Shown here: in pieces, positions 18,042 to 26,209 of the stretch
Numbering within the stretch: position 1 is the stretch's first letter
Layout of the letters: each line of letters begins with the position of its first letter
DNA from: Luteolibacter sp. SL250
GTDB lineage: Bacteria > Verrucomicrobiota > Verrucomicrobiia > Verrucomicrobiales > Akkermansiaceae
Length of the DNA: 64,000 nt
Direction of reading: 5' to 3'
NCBI RefSeq assembly: GCF_026625605.1
Contig: NZ_CP113054.1
Span: forward strand, 3,720,001 to 3,784,000
Made by a program: the position numbers and the translations under genes
Notes under the pieces: generated by a model
Databases searched by the model: none
What the model saw: only the letters and a program-made list of their open reading frames with translations
What the model was told of the DNA's origin: nothing

Positions 18042-18166
18042 TGTGAACAACGTGTGGATGCGCTGTGGACGGCTGTTGACAACGGCAGGCGAAATCCGTT
18101 GTGAGCAACCTGTGGATGCCTGTGAATAACCGGTTTGTGAACAGGCTGTGAACAGCCTGTGGACGG
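18042..18166 (+). promoter_or_regulatory. Array of ten DnaA-box-like 9-mers (candidate oriC)
   Basis: Ten same-strand 9-mers resembling TGTGGATAA (reverse complement of the classical DnaA box TTATCCACA) begin at 18042, 18053, 18064, 18074, 18100, 18111, 18121, 18136, 18147 and 18158. One (TGTGAATAA at 18121) matches TTATNCACA exactly; the others are TGTGAACAA, TGTGGATGC (twice), TGTGGACGG (twice), TGTTGACAA, TGTGAGCAA and TGTGAACAG (twice). Most spacings are 10-11 bp, one helical turn. The array lies between divergent dnaB and dtd, with recF 2.2 kb away, and plus-strand composition appears to change from C-rich to G-rich around here. It may be an origin, a DnaA-controlled promoter or a DnaA-titration site. 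No strongly AT-rich unwinding element is obvious. Confidence 0.6.
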
Positions 18167-18227
18167 ACTCTGTTTCTCCCTGGCAGACAGGCATTGCCAA
18201 ATGGGATCGAACGCTTGAAAAGAAGGC

Positions 18228-18680
18228 ATGCGAGCCATCCTGCAACGCACGCTTGAAGCGTCGGTGAGTGTGAACAACCAGACGACCGCGGCGATCAAAA
18301 GTGGGTTGCTGATTTTGCTGGGAGTGGAGGACGGAGACGTCGCGGAAGATGTGGAGTGGCTGTCGGGGAAGGTCGCGCGGATGCGGATCTTCGCGGATGA
18401 GGAGGGGAAAATGAACCGCTCCGTGACGGAGGCGGGCGGCGGCATCATCGTGGTCAGCCAGTTCACGCTGCACGCCTCGACGAAGAAAGGGAACCGTCCG
18501 TCGTTCCTGCGGTCGGCGGCGCCGGCGGTTTCGGAGCCGCTTTATGAACGGTTCTGCGCGACGCTGGAGACGGAGACCGGGACGCCGGTGGGGCGCGGCA
18601 TCTTCGGCGCGGACATGAAGGTGGCGCTGGTCAACGACGGACCGGTGACCATTTTCATCGACTCCCGGAACCGGGAGTGA
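18228..18680 (+). CDS. dtd: D-aminoacyl-tRNA deacylase (DTD)
   Basis: 150 residues, typical for the family. It hydrolyses D-amino acids (and glycine mischarged on tRNA-Ala) from tRNA in the cytoplasm, a chirality checkpoint in translation. The family motifs are clear: MRAILQRTLEASVSVN at the N-terminus, SQFTLHASTKKGNRPSF (77-93, containing the catalytic-site SQFTL) and the cross-subunit Gly-cisPro motif NDGPVT (136-141). The start at 18228 gives the canonical N-terminus. It follows the DnaA-box-like array by about 60 bp. Confidence 0.97.
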   Translation: MRAILQRTLEASVSVNNQTTAAIKSGLLILLGVEDGDVAEDVEWLSGKVARMRIFADEEGKMNRSVTEAGGGIIVVSQFTLHASTKKGNRPSFLRSAAPAVSEPLYERFCATLETETGTPVGRGIFGADMKVALVNDGPVTIFIDSRNRE

Positions 18681-18743
18681 GCGGGGCCGCCCCGGAGGAC
18701 AAGCGGCGGTGGCGGGCAGCCCGGAAATGGGGTACCGTTCCGG

Positions 18744-19211
18744 ATGAAACGCCTGCTGATCCTGTCCTGCCTGCTGCTGCCGTTCTTTCCGCACGGTGCC
18801 ATGGCCATCCCGGTGGAGGTGATCGAGGCGAGGCTGCGGGACGTCCGCTTCGAGTCGTTTTCCGTGGCGGAAATGACGCTGCCGGAGGCGCTGACCGCGT
18901 TGAAAAAACGGGTGGATGAAATGACGGCGGAGAACCGCCCGCCGGAAGAAGCGCCGCTGCTGCTGATCCTGGTGCCGCCCGCCCCGGTCGCCGGGGATCC
19001 GGGCAACCACCCTCCCCTCACCGTTTCCTATGATGGGAAGAACGTCACGCTGGACACCATCCTGCGGGAGATCGCCCGGACCGCGAACCAGGACGTCTTC
19101 CTGACCTCCGCCGGGGTCGTCATCACGCCGAAGGGCATGCCGCCTTTCCCGAATCCGGAGTGGAAGGAAGGAGAGATCTTCCGGAAGCTGACCAGCGATG
19201 GGAGGGAGTAG
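18744..19211 (+). CDS. Hypothetical secreted protein with STN-like domain
   Basis: 155 residues with a clear signal peptide (MKRLLILSCLLLPFFPHGAMA, ending about residue 21). The mature part has the sequence LTVSYDGKNVTLDTILREIA and an NQDVFLTSAGVVI strand, reminiscent of the short secretin/TonB N-terminal (STN) domain, which occurs in small verrucomicrobial and planctomycetal exported proteins. No catalytic motif is visible. It follows dtd by 63 bp on the same strand and may share its transcript. The STN relationship is a suggestion from pattern only. Confidence 0.65.
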   Translation: MKRLLILSCLLLPFFPHGAMAIPVEVIEARLRDVRFESFSVAEMTLPEALTALKKRVDEMTAENRPPEEAPLLLILVPPAPVAGDPGNHPPLTVSYDGKNVTLDTILREIARTANQDVFLTSAGVVITPKGMPPFPNPEWKEGEIFRKLTSDGRE

Positions 19212-19250
19212 CGGCTTCCAAGGGTAGCGGTATATGGGGCTACCCTCCGC

Positions 19251-19425
19251 GCGGCAGCGTCATGGAGTGCGGCAGTCCTCTGCCGCTATCAGTGGCGGGA
19301 GAAACGATCCCCCACCGAAGGGTCTTCTCCAACACGAAAGTCCCCCGGATTTTTCCGCCGGTTGCCCGTGGCGGCATCGATTTCCCAAAGCGGCAGAGGG
19401 CTGCCGCACTCCATGACGCTGCCGC
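19251..19425. repeat. Inverted pair of family-2 REPs (BIME-like), left of RAYT
   Basis: A 36-bp unit at 19251-19286 (GCGGCAGCGTCATGGAGTG then hairpin CGGCAG(TCCT)CTGCCG) is repeated in inverted form at 19390-19425, with about 100 bp between. The core is GGAG-TG-hairpin. The second unit has AGGG in place of the inverted loop AGGA. The 315-bp spacer 19212-19526 holds nothing else recognisable. Confidence 0.85.
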
Positions 19426-19526
19426 GACCGGGACGTATCCCCCGTGAAATCCATCCCGGAACGAAAACAGCACCCCGCCTCCATATATCCTCGCCCACTA
19501 CCGATTCCCCTTTCTAACAATATCCC

Positions 19527-20081
19527 ATGCAGGAGACGCCGTGGCCTCATGCCCCGCCACACCGGCTGGTGGAGGGCGGTGCGTATTTCGTCACCGCAGG
19601 CACCTACCTGAAGGTCCATCACTTCCGGGGTGCGGAGCGTCTTGAAATCCTGCATCGGGGGTTGCTCACCGTCGCCCGCGATTTCGGCTGGAACCTGGAG
19701 GCATGGGCGGTTTTTTCGAACCACTACCACTTCATCGGCAACGCCCCGGCGGACGCGGCGAGTCTTTCCGACATGCTCAGCGTGCTGCATACGAAGACGG
19801 CGGGATGGGTGAACCGGCTGGACGGAACGCCGGAGCGGCAAGTGTGGTTCAACTTCCGCGAGACGAAGCTGACCTATCAGGCCGGGTACTTCGCCCGGCT
19901 GAACTACGTCCATCAGAACCCGGTGAGGCACGGGCTTGTCCCCGTCGCGAACCAATACCCATGGTGCTCCGCCGCGTGGTTCGAGAAGGAGGCCTCCGCG
20001 GCGATGGTCAAATCCATCTACCGCTTCAAAACCGACCAGGTGAAAGTGGCGGATGATTTCGAGACGGATCCGGAGTGGTGA
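19527..20081 (+). CDS. REP-associated tyrosine transposase (RAYT, Y1/HUH family)
   Basis: 184 residues. The HUH motif appears as SNHYHFI (64-70), with a probable catalytic tyrosine in LNYVHQNPVRHGLV (Y128), the arrangement found in TnpA-REP proteins. The N-terminus (PHRLVEGGAYFVTAGTYLK) and WNLEAWAVFSNHYHF are also typical. RAYTs nick single-stranded REP DNA at the foot of a hairpin. Here the gene is flanked on both sides by inverted pairs of the same REP family (19251-19425 and 20113-20305), the usual layout of a REP/RAYT locus. It is not bounded by insertion-sequence ends, so it is probably a domesticated single-copy gene. Confidence 0.9.
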   Translation: MQETPWPHAPPHRLVEGGAYFVTAGTYLKVHHFRGAERLEILHRGLLTVARDFGWNLEAWAVFSNHYHFIGNAPADAASLSDMLSVLHTKTAGWVNRLDGTPERQVWFNFRETKLTYQAGYFARLNYVHQNPVRHGLVPVANQYPWCSAAWFEKEASAAMVKSIYRFKTDQVKVADDFETDPEW

Positions 20082-20112
20082 AGCGATGAACGCGGGTGGG
20101 ATCTCCACGGTC

Positions 20113-20305
20113 GCGGCAGCGTCATGGAGTGCGGCAGTCCTCTGCCGCTATCAGTGGCGGGTGGGGCTTTCCCCAATGAAGGAGCTTCTCCGTAACGAAA
20201 GACATTCTCTGTAACGGAAGACCATCGGACGTTCCAGCCGTCTGCCCATGGCGGAGTTTCCTTCCCAAAGCGGCAGAGGACTGCCGCACTCCATGACGCT
20301 GGCGC
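20113..20305. repeat. Inverted pair of family-2 REPs (BIME-like), right of RAYT
   Basis: Unit at 20113-20148 and its inverted copy at 20270-20305, with about 120 bp between them. The internal sequence resembles that of the left element (CTATCAGTGGCGGG after the first unit; TTCCCAAAGCGGCAGAG at the second), so the two elements flanking the RAYT gene are copies of one larger unit. Confidence 0.85.
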
Positions 20306-20329
20306 GACTGGGGCACCTCCCCTCTTTCC

Positions 20330-21385
20330 TCACGAAATCGCCCCGCCGGAGACGGTGATTCGGGACAGCTCCGCGAGGGCGGGTGTTTCCTCGAGCCAGC
20401 CGAGATGGGTGGTGGTGATCCACTTCTGGGCACCGGCGGGGAGGTGGCGCATGAGGGCGTTGCGGCGGCCGGGGTCCAGCTCGCCGAAGATGTCGTCCAT
20501 GAGGTAGATGGGGAGCTTTCCGCCGCGTTGTTCGAGCAGGGCACCCTGGGCGAGCTTGAGCGCGAGGGCGATGGTGCGCTGCTGGCCTTCGCTGGCGAAC
20601 TCGGACGCGGGCACGCCGTGGAGCCGCAGTTCCAGGTCATCCCGGTGGGGGCCGACGACGGACTGGCGCAGGCGGGTTTCGCGCTCGCGGGCCTGCAGGA
20701 TGGAGTCGCGCAGGGAGGGACCGCTGGCGGGCAGGTAGCGGAGGGTGAGCGGCTCGTCCTTTCCGCTGACGGCGTGCTGGGCGGCGGCGGCGAGCGGGGA
20801 AAGTTCCTCAACAAGCCGGGCGCGGATGGCCATGAGATTCTCGCCGTGTTCGACGAGGATTTCCTCATAGGAGGCGATCTCCGCGTCGCGCGGACGGCCG
20901 TCCTTGAGCAGGGCGTTCTTCGCCCGCAGGGCGCGGCGGTAGCGTGCCCAGGACCGCCGGTAGGAGGCGTCCACCTGTGCGCCGAGGAAGTCGAGGAAAC
21001 GCCGCCGTCCCTCCCCCGGACCGCGGATGAGGTCGAGGTCCTCATTGCCCATCCAGACGACCAGGCCGCCGTCGGCGAGGTAGCCGGTCTGGCTGGGCTG
21101 GGACTCGCCGTCGGTCTCCAGCAGCAGGCCGTCGCGGGAGTGGCGGACCTTCCTTTCCTGGCCCCATGGGTCTCCTGCGATGCCGAAGCCGGGCGTGCCG
21201 ATGCGAGCCATGGCGGCGATGCGGTGGGTGCGCGGGGAGTGCAGCCGCACGAGCATGCAGATGGACTCCAGGATGGAGGTCTTTCCCTGGGCGTTGTCCC
21301 CGGTGAGGACGACCCCGGCTTCCGGGGCGGTGAGGTCCAGCGACCGGAAGCAACGGAAGTCCTGGAGACGGAGCGAGGAGATCAC
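20330..21385 (-). CDS. recF: DNA replication/repair protein RecF
   Basis: 351 residues, normal length. An SMC-like ABC ATPase that helps load RecA at gaps. Walker A is GDNAQGKTS (29-37). The family N-terminus is RLQDFRCFRSLDL. The signature region is SEGQQRTIALALKLAQ, and Walker B is IYLMDDIFGELD. The usual dnaA-dnaN-recF cluster is absent: recF follows a DUF4340 gene and overlaps its stop by four bases (21382-21385), so the two are translationally coupled. A REP pair lies just downstream of its stop. Confidence 0.95.
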   Translation of the reverse strand: MISSLRLQDFRCFRSLDLTAPEAGVVLTGDNAQGKTSILESICMLVRLHSPRTHRIAAMARIGTPGFGIAGDPWGQERKVRHSRDGLLLETDGESQPSQTGYLADGGLVVWMGNEDLDLIRGPGEGRRRFLDFLGAQVDASYRRSWARYRRALRAKNALLKDGRPRDAEIASYEEILVEHGENLMAIRARLVEELSPLAAAAQHAVSGKDEPLTLRYLPASGPSLRDSILQARERETRLRQSVVGPHRDDLELRLHGVPASEFASEGQQRTIALALKLAQGALLEQRGGKLPIYLMDDIFGELDPGRRNALMRHLPAGAQKWITTTHLGWLEETPALAELSRITVSGGAIS

Positions 21386-23274
21386 GGCTGCGCTTTCTCC
21401 AACGGGTCGATGCCGAGCTTGAAGGCGGTGTCCCGGTCGATGACGAAGGGGTGCGGCTCCCCGCTGAGCCTGCCGTAGTAGTCGGCGGAGTCCGTCATGG
21501 GCGCCAGCGTCAGGGTGCGGCGCTTCCGTTCCCCGGTGTCGTCACCGAGTTCATCGACCTGGATCTCCGAGGTGGTGAGGGTGAAGACGGGATTGGCCAG
21601 GGCGGCCTCCGCGGCGGGGTCCGCCAGCGGCAGCCAGCGGGAGACATACACGGCGAGGATGGCGTTGAGCATGGCCTTCGCCTTCGCCGGCTCGATGCGC
21701 GGGGTGACGTCCGTGCCGGCGATGCTGCCGCGCCACGTTTCCATGGCGTCGTTGTAGGTGAGGTCCAGCGGCGGCTCCGTGCGCACGGTGCGCTGGACGC
21801 TCTCCAGGTCCACCCCGGCGATGGACCAGAGCAGGGCGTGCCGCCACTCGTGCGGCTGGATGGAGATGGAGGAAAGGATGGAGCGTTCCACCCGCATGAC
21901 GGTGGGGGTGCCCTGGCGGTTGACGAAGACTCCGCCCTGCTGGTCCATGCCGAAGTTCAGCCGCAGGGTCTGGTTGTTGCCGTCGATGACCTCGATGACG
22001 AGGAAGGGCTTGTCCAGGCCCCACTGGGAAAGGTCGGGCGCGGCGTCGCTCTCGATGCCGGTGGCCTTCGTGCCGAGCATCTTCAGCAGGGCGAACAGGC
22101 GCTGCTCGTTGGCGTCCTGCTTCTCTCCGTTGATCTCGACCTGCCACGGCCGCGGCGGGTCGATGCTGAGCAGGATCCTGCTGCCGGTCAGCGGGGTGAT
22201 GGAGATGGCGCGGACACCGGCGATGTTGAGGTGGGTCAGCGCGCGGTCGCGCAGTTCATTGACGGTGACGGGGAGGTTGGCGAGGGAGCCGGGACCGGCC
22301 TTGCGCGGCAGGTGGAAGACGGTGTCCGGGCGGTCGCTCACGGTGGCCAGCGCCTCGGTCGCGTCCGCGGTCTCCGGCGGGTAGATCTCCAGCAGCGTTT
22401 CCTTTTCCTGGCCGTACGGGGTGACGGCGATCTGGAACGGCTTCGAGGTGGGGTCCACGGACGGCAGGGTGACGGAGCTGCGGTCCACCACCTTGGTGGC
22501 CGTCAGCTGGACGATGCCTTCCAGCAGCGCGACGATCCTGTCGCGGTCGGTGCGGAGTTCCAGCGGCTTGACGATCCTCCACGGTTGGTTGGGGGTGTCA
22601 GCGGTGGGCAGTTCCCGTCCGAGCGTAAGTTCTCCCTGGTCCGTGCGCAGGCGGATCTTCTGGAGCGAGAGCGGATTGACGTAGAATGGATGGTGGTCCC
22701 GCAGGTGGCGCATGCCGTCCTTGAACAGGTCGGTGATGTCACCGGGGCAGGCGTAGATGTGGTCCTTTTTCCCGCGCTCCCGGGGCTGGATGTAGAAGTT
22801 CGCGTCCGGCTTTCCGGTGACGGTGTTCTCGGTGAGGAGCGGGGTGCGGTTGCCGAGGCGGAAGCGGGCGAGCGAGCCGCCGGAGGCGTCCTCCAGCTCC
22901 ACCTGCACGTTGCCCTCGCGGAGGCCGGCCTCCATGCGGTCGATCTCATCCACGGGGGCGTGGTCGGTGACCTTCAGGCCGAGGGTGTAGCCGATGAGGC
23001 CGGCGGCGGCCTTCGGGTCCATGCGGTCATGGGGCGGAGTGGTGGATTTCCAGATGCCGTCCTGCTTCGCGTACTCCAGGTGGATGCCGCCGGACTCGAC
23101 GGAGATCTTCGTGACATCGTCCGGACGGAAGCCGGAGTAGAGGTGCTCCCCGGGCTGGACCGGCGGCACGCCCAGGATGGCGTCGAGGTTGCCCTCCTTC
23201 AACTGCCAGCCGATGACACCGCAGATGACCACGGCGGACAGGGCGAGGAAGACGGTGAAGGAAAAGGAACGCAT
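21382..23274 (-). CDS. DUF4340 domain-containing membrane-anchored protein
   Basis: 630 residues with one N-terminal transmembrane segment (RSFSFTVFLALSAVVICGVIG, 2-22) and a large extracytoplasmic part. The sequence VTKISVESGGIHLEYAKQDG then WKSTTPPHDRMDPKAA matches the DUF4340 pattern, present as two or more repeats along the chain. Genes of this family typically follow a GldG-like gene and an ABC permease, as here (23284 and 24850). The family is thought to work with that transporter at the envelope; the substrate is unknown. It overlaps recF by four bases. Confidence 0.85.
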   Translation of the reverse strand: MRSFSFTVFLALSAVVICGVIGWQLKEGNLDAILGVPPVQPGEHLYSGFRPDDVTKISVESGGIHLEYAKQDGIWKSTTPPHDRMDPKAAAGLIGYTLGLKVTDHAPVDEIDRMEAGLREGNVQVELEDASGGSLARFRLGNRTPLLTENTVTGKPDANFYIQPRERGKKDHIYACPGDITDLFKDGMRHLRDHHPFYVNPLSLQKIRLRTDQGELTLGRELPTADTPNQPWRIVKPLELRTDRDRIVALLEGIVQLTATKVVDRSSVTLPSVDPTSKPFQIAVTPYGQEKETLLEIYPPETADATEALATVSDRPDTVFHLPRKAGPGSLANLPVTVNELRDRALTHLNIAGVRAISITPLTGSRILLSIDPPRPWQVEINGEKQDANEQRLFALLKMLGTKATGIESDAAPDLSQWGLDKPFLVIEVIDGNNQTLRLNFGMDQQGGVFVNRQGTPTVMRVERSILSSISIQPHEWRHALLWSIAGVDLESVQRTVRTEPPLDLTYNDAMETWRGSIAGTDVTPRIEPAKAKAMLNAILAVYVSRWLPLADPAAEAALANPVFTLTTSEIQVDELGDDTGERKRRTLTLAPMTDSADYYGRLSGEPHPFVIDRDTAFKLGIDPLEKAQP

Positions 23275-23283
23275 GGCGGGAAA

Positions 23284-24837
23284 TCAGGCGCGGCGGGAGG
23301 ACCAGACGAACGCGCCGATGATGAGGAGCGCGGCGGGCATGAAGAACAGGTTCGCCCGGTTGATGAACTGTACCTGGCTGTCCAGCAGCGGCAGCATGTA
23401 GGTGCCGATGGAGCGCGGGCCGGTGCCGGTGAGCGACTTCCGCCCGACGAGCCAGTTCACCGAGGAGGCGAGGAAATCCACGTTCTCCGTGCGCTGGCGG
23501 GTGGGGTCGAGGAAGTCGGTGTTGGCGACGACGATCATGCGGGAGGTCTCGTTCGCAGCGGCGTCGCTGGCCTCATCCCCACGGGTGACGCTGGCGGCCA
23601 GGTAGAGCGGCGGCTTCGAGTCCTCCGCCGGGTCGAACACGGGGTCGCCCTCGCCGAACTTTGTCTCCCCCCAGAATCCCTCCGCGCCGCGGATGAGGCC
23701 GAAGGGGGTGATCTTCCGCGTCATGAGGTCCTCCGCTCCCTCACGCACCTCCAGGGAGGAGGTCGCGCCGTTGAAGAGGGCGGACTGCAGGGCCAGATCG
23801 GAAAGGAAATCCACGCCGTAGGTGTAGGTGCCGCGCGCGTGGGTGACGATGCGGTCCCCTTCCCTGGCGATGACGCGGTCACGCTGCGGGGTGACGCCGT
23901 TGGTGCGGAGGAAGGCGCGCAGCTTCGCGGGCGTCTCGTTCGCCTTCAGCAGCACCAGCAGGGCGGCGCGGGGGCGCTGCCAGTAGCGCTCCAGCACGGC
24001 GATCTCCTCATCCGTGAAGTCATAGCGCGGCGCGACGAGGGCGATGCCCTCCGCATCCTCCGGGATGTCCTTCATGCCGGCCAGCTCCATGGCGGTGAGC
24101 TGGATGTTCTGGAGGCGCAGGTTTTCCTCCAGGGACTTCCATGAGGACTCCTCCCCTTCCGCGTCGATGCGGCTCTTGTCGGAAAGGAAAAGCATCTTCC
24201 GCGGGCGGCCTTCGATGGCCTCCACCAGCCGGGCGGTGAGCAGGTCCTCGCCCTTGAAGCCGGTGGGCCGCCGCTGGCCTTGGTAGGTGGTGTGGACGAC
24301 CATCTCATCCGCGACGACGATCTTCACGTTCGGGTTGAGCGCGCGGGTGCCGCCCTGTTCCTGGACGGTGACGGATGACTCGTCCGGGCGGGCGTCGATG
24401 AGGAGGAGGTCGCGGACCAGCGAGATGTCATACGCGGCGGTGACCTGCTGGGTGCGGTCCGGACTGCGGAGCGGGTCCAGGATCTCCAGCTCGACCTTTC
24501 CGCCGGACAGGCGGGCGTAGTCCTCCGCCAGGGCGCGCACGCGCTCGTAGAACGGGGAGGAGCGGCGGAACGCCATGATCCACTTCACGGGCTTCTCCCG
24601 CTTCTGGATGGCGTCCGACTCCAGGTAGCGGCGGGTGGAGCTGGAAAGCGTGTAGTTCCCATCCCGGCTGAGGTCCTTCCGCAGATAGTGGAAGGAGCTG
24701 AGGTAGTTCAGCCCGCCCAGGACACACAGCAGCAGGACGAGCTGGATGATGGAAAGCGTGCCCACACCCCAGCGGTTGGGCTTGCGGGGCGTGCCGCCGG
24801 ATTTTTTCCCGGGCGATTCTGCGGAAGCTTCGGACAT
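23284..24837 (-). CDS. GldG-like ABC-type transport system auxiliary protein
   Basis: 517 residues. An N-terminal transmembrane helix (about 20-45: LSIIQLVLLLCVLGGLNYL), then a large periplasmic domain (YTLSSSTRRYLESDAIQK, KVELEILDPLRSPDRTQQ, LLIDARPDESSVTVQ) as in the GldG/uncharacterised ABC auxiliary family, and a C-terminal transmembrane helix (FFMPAALLIIGAFVWSSRRA). It lies 12 bp downstream of the permease gene and 9 bp upstream of DUF4340, so the three form one operon. In gliding bacteria GldG partners an ABC transporter, but gliding is not implied for this organism. Confidence 0.87.
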   Translation of the reverse strand: MSEASAESPGKKSGGTPRKPNRWGVGTLSIIQLVLLLCVLGGLNYLSSFHYLRKDLSRDGNYTLSSSTRRYLESDAIQKREKPVKWIMAFRRSSPFYERVRALAEDYARLSGGKVELEILDPLRSPDRTQQVTAAYDISLVRDLLLIDARPDESSVTVQEQGGTRALNPNVKIVVADEMVVHTTYQGQRRPTGFKGEDLLTARLVEAIEGRPRKMLFLSDKSRIDAEGEESSWKSLEENLRLQNIQLTAMELAGMKDIPEDAEGIALVAPRYDFTDEEIAVLERYWQRPRAALLVLLKANETPAKLRAFLRTNGVTPQRDRVIAREGDRIVTHARGTYTYGVDFLSDLALQSALFNGATSSLEVREGAEDLMTRKITPFGLIRGAEGFWGETKFGEGDPVFDPAEDSKPPLYLAASVTRGDEASDAAANETSRMIVVANTDFLDPTRQRTENVDFLASSVNWLVGRKSLTGTGPRSIGTYMLPLLDSQVQFINRANLFFMPAALLIIGAFVWSSRRA

Positions 24838-24849
24838 GGATGTGTGGGG

Positions 24850-25620
24850 TCAGCGCCGCCAGCGGCGGAAGTCCACGACCTGGTAGGTCAGGAACAGGAC
24901 GAAAATGGCGAGGGTGAGGTAGAGCACCGCCGGGCGGCTGTCGAACAGGCCGCTGGCGAAGTAGTGGAGGTGCTGGCGGGAGGAGATGTAGTCGAAGAAC
25001 GCGGCCCCGGCGAAGGAGTTCCCCCAGATGGTGGTGACGTAGCCGAGGAAGTGGAAGATGACCAGGATGCCGATGGTGAAGATGCCGGCGGTGATCTGGC
25101 TGGACGTCAGCGCGGAGCAAAGGCAGCCGACGGCGGTGAACGCCGCGCCCATGAGCCAGATGATGGCCAGCGAGCCGAGCAACCCGCCCGCCGTCCATGC
25201 CGGGGGCATGCCTTTCGCCCACTCGAACACCGTCACCCAGTCGAACATCTTGAACTGAACCACGGCGGGCACCCACAGCAGCGTGTAGAAGACCATCGCC
25301 GCCGTGTACTTCGACGCCACCACCTGCCAGCTCCGCACCGGCGCGGTCAGCAGGCTTTCCAGCGTCCCGCTGCGTTCCTCCTCCGCGAAAAGCCGCATGG
25401 TGATGAGCGGGAAAATGAACAGGAAATAGAACCAGAACAGCGGCGTGTGGAAGGTCACGTACACCAGGCTGTCCTTCACCGGGGTGTCCCGGAACCCCTT
25501 CATCGCCGTGGAAAGGGACATCCCCTGCATGACGACGACGAACGCCAGGATGACCCAGCCGAAGGGGCTGAGGAAATAGCCCTTCAATTCCTTGAAGGTG
25601 AGGATGCGGAAAAGTCTCAT
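24850..25620 (-). CDS. ABC-2 type transporter permease (GldF-like)
   Basis: 256 residues, about six transmembrane segments. The N-terminus reads MRLFRILTFKELKGYFLSPF, typical of ABC-2 permeases of the GldF group, with the conserved EEERSGTLESLLTAPVRSW cytoplasmic loop. It is first in the operon with the GldG-like and DUF4340 genes. The expected ATP-binding subunit is not adjacent: upstream of the start lie only repeats and then a GH13 gene, so the ATPase must be encoded elsewhere. Confidence 0.9.
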   Translation of the reverse strand: MRLFRILTFKELKGYFLSPFGWVILAFVVVMQGMSLSTAMKGFRDTPVKDSLVYVTFHTPLFWFYFLFIFPLITMRLFAEEERSGTLESLLTAPVRSWQVVASKYTAAMVFYTLLWVPAVVQFKMFDWVTVFEWAKGMPPAWTAGGLLGSLAIIWLMGAAFTAVGCLCSALTSSQITAGIFTIGILVIFHFLGYVTTIWGNSFAGAAFFDYISSRQHLHYFASGLFDSRPAVLYLTLAIFVLFLTYQVVDFRRWRR

Positions 25621-25731
25621 GCGGCGTGGGCGCTCTAGGTAGGTGATCCACCGCCCGGAGGCAAAAAGAAAAGAACCGCAGGAAAAGCGCCGCCCACGGG
25701 TGTTTCCGCCTTTTCTGGAGGGGGAACCGCC

Positions 25732-25959
25732 CCGGTCGCGGCAGCGTCATGGAGTGCGGCAGTCCTCTGCCGCCTTGTTCGGGAACGTCGGACATCGAAC
25801 GCCCAACATCGAACGTTGAAGTAAAGAAGGCACGGGGGAATCGCCCCGGTCGCGGCAGCGTCATGGAGTGCGGCAGTCCTCTGCCGCCTTGTTCGGGAAC
25901 ATCGAACATCGAACGCCCAACATCGAACGTTGAAGTAATGAAAGCACGGGGGAATCGCC
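25732..25959. repeat. Tandem duplication of a ~114-bp unit (family-2 REP plus ATCGAAC repeat)
   Basis: The unit CCCGGTCGCGGCAGCG... occurs twice head to tail (about 25732-25845 and 25846-25959). Each copy holds a family-2 REP (25738-25773; 25852-25886), a block of ATCGAAC/ACATCGAACGCCCAACATC sequence (25783-25823; 25897-25936) and a purine-rich stretch. The copies differ at a few bases (AACGTCGGACATC against AACATCGAACATC). Confidence 0.8.
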
Positions 25960-26150
25960 CCGGGCGTGGGTCCATTTCACGGAGACGATGGCTCCGCGGC
26001 GGAATCCAACGCCTCAAGAATGCGGTTCATCCCGCCCATGCAATCAGGAATCCGGACGATGCCCATCTGAAAAATGATGGGGCGTGGCGGCCCGCCGCAC
26101 CGAAGCTGTACGCCGGAAGGTCTGCGGGAGTACGGCATCGGGCTTTCCTG

Positions 26151-26191
26151 GGGACTTCCCCACAGCCGGAAGTCTCACGACTTCCGCTACC
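26151..26191 (-). repeat. REP, family 3 half-unit (GTAG type)
   Basis: On the minus strand: GTAGCGGAAGTCGTGAGACT then TCCGGC. Hairpin GGAAGTC(GTGA)GACTTCC with foot GTAG. Unpaired copy next to the GH13 gene stop. The 25621-26209 spacer contains no gene besides these repeats. Confidence 0.8.
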
Positions 26192-26209
26192 CCTGCGACT
26201 TCCGCATTC

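Noticed and set aside
21451..24144. 897-codon plus-strand ORF opposite the DUF4340 and GldG-like genes
   Set aside because: Composition is Gly/Val/Asp/Arg-biased as expected for an antisense shadow; the minus-strand genes have clear family motifs and operon spacing.
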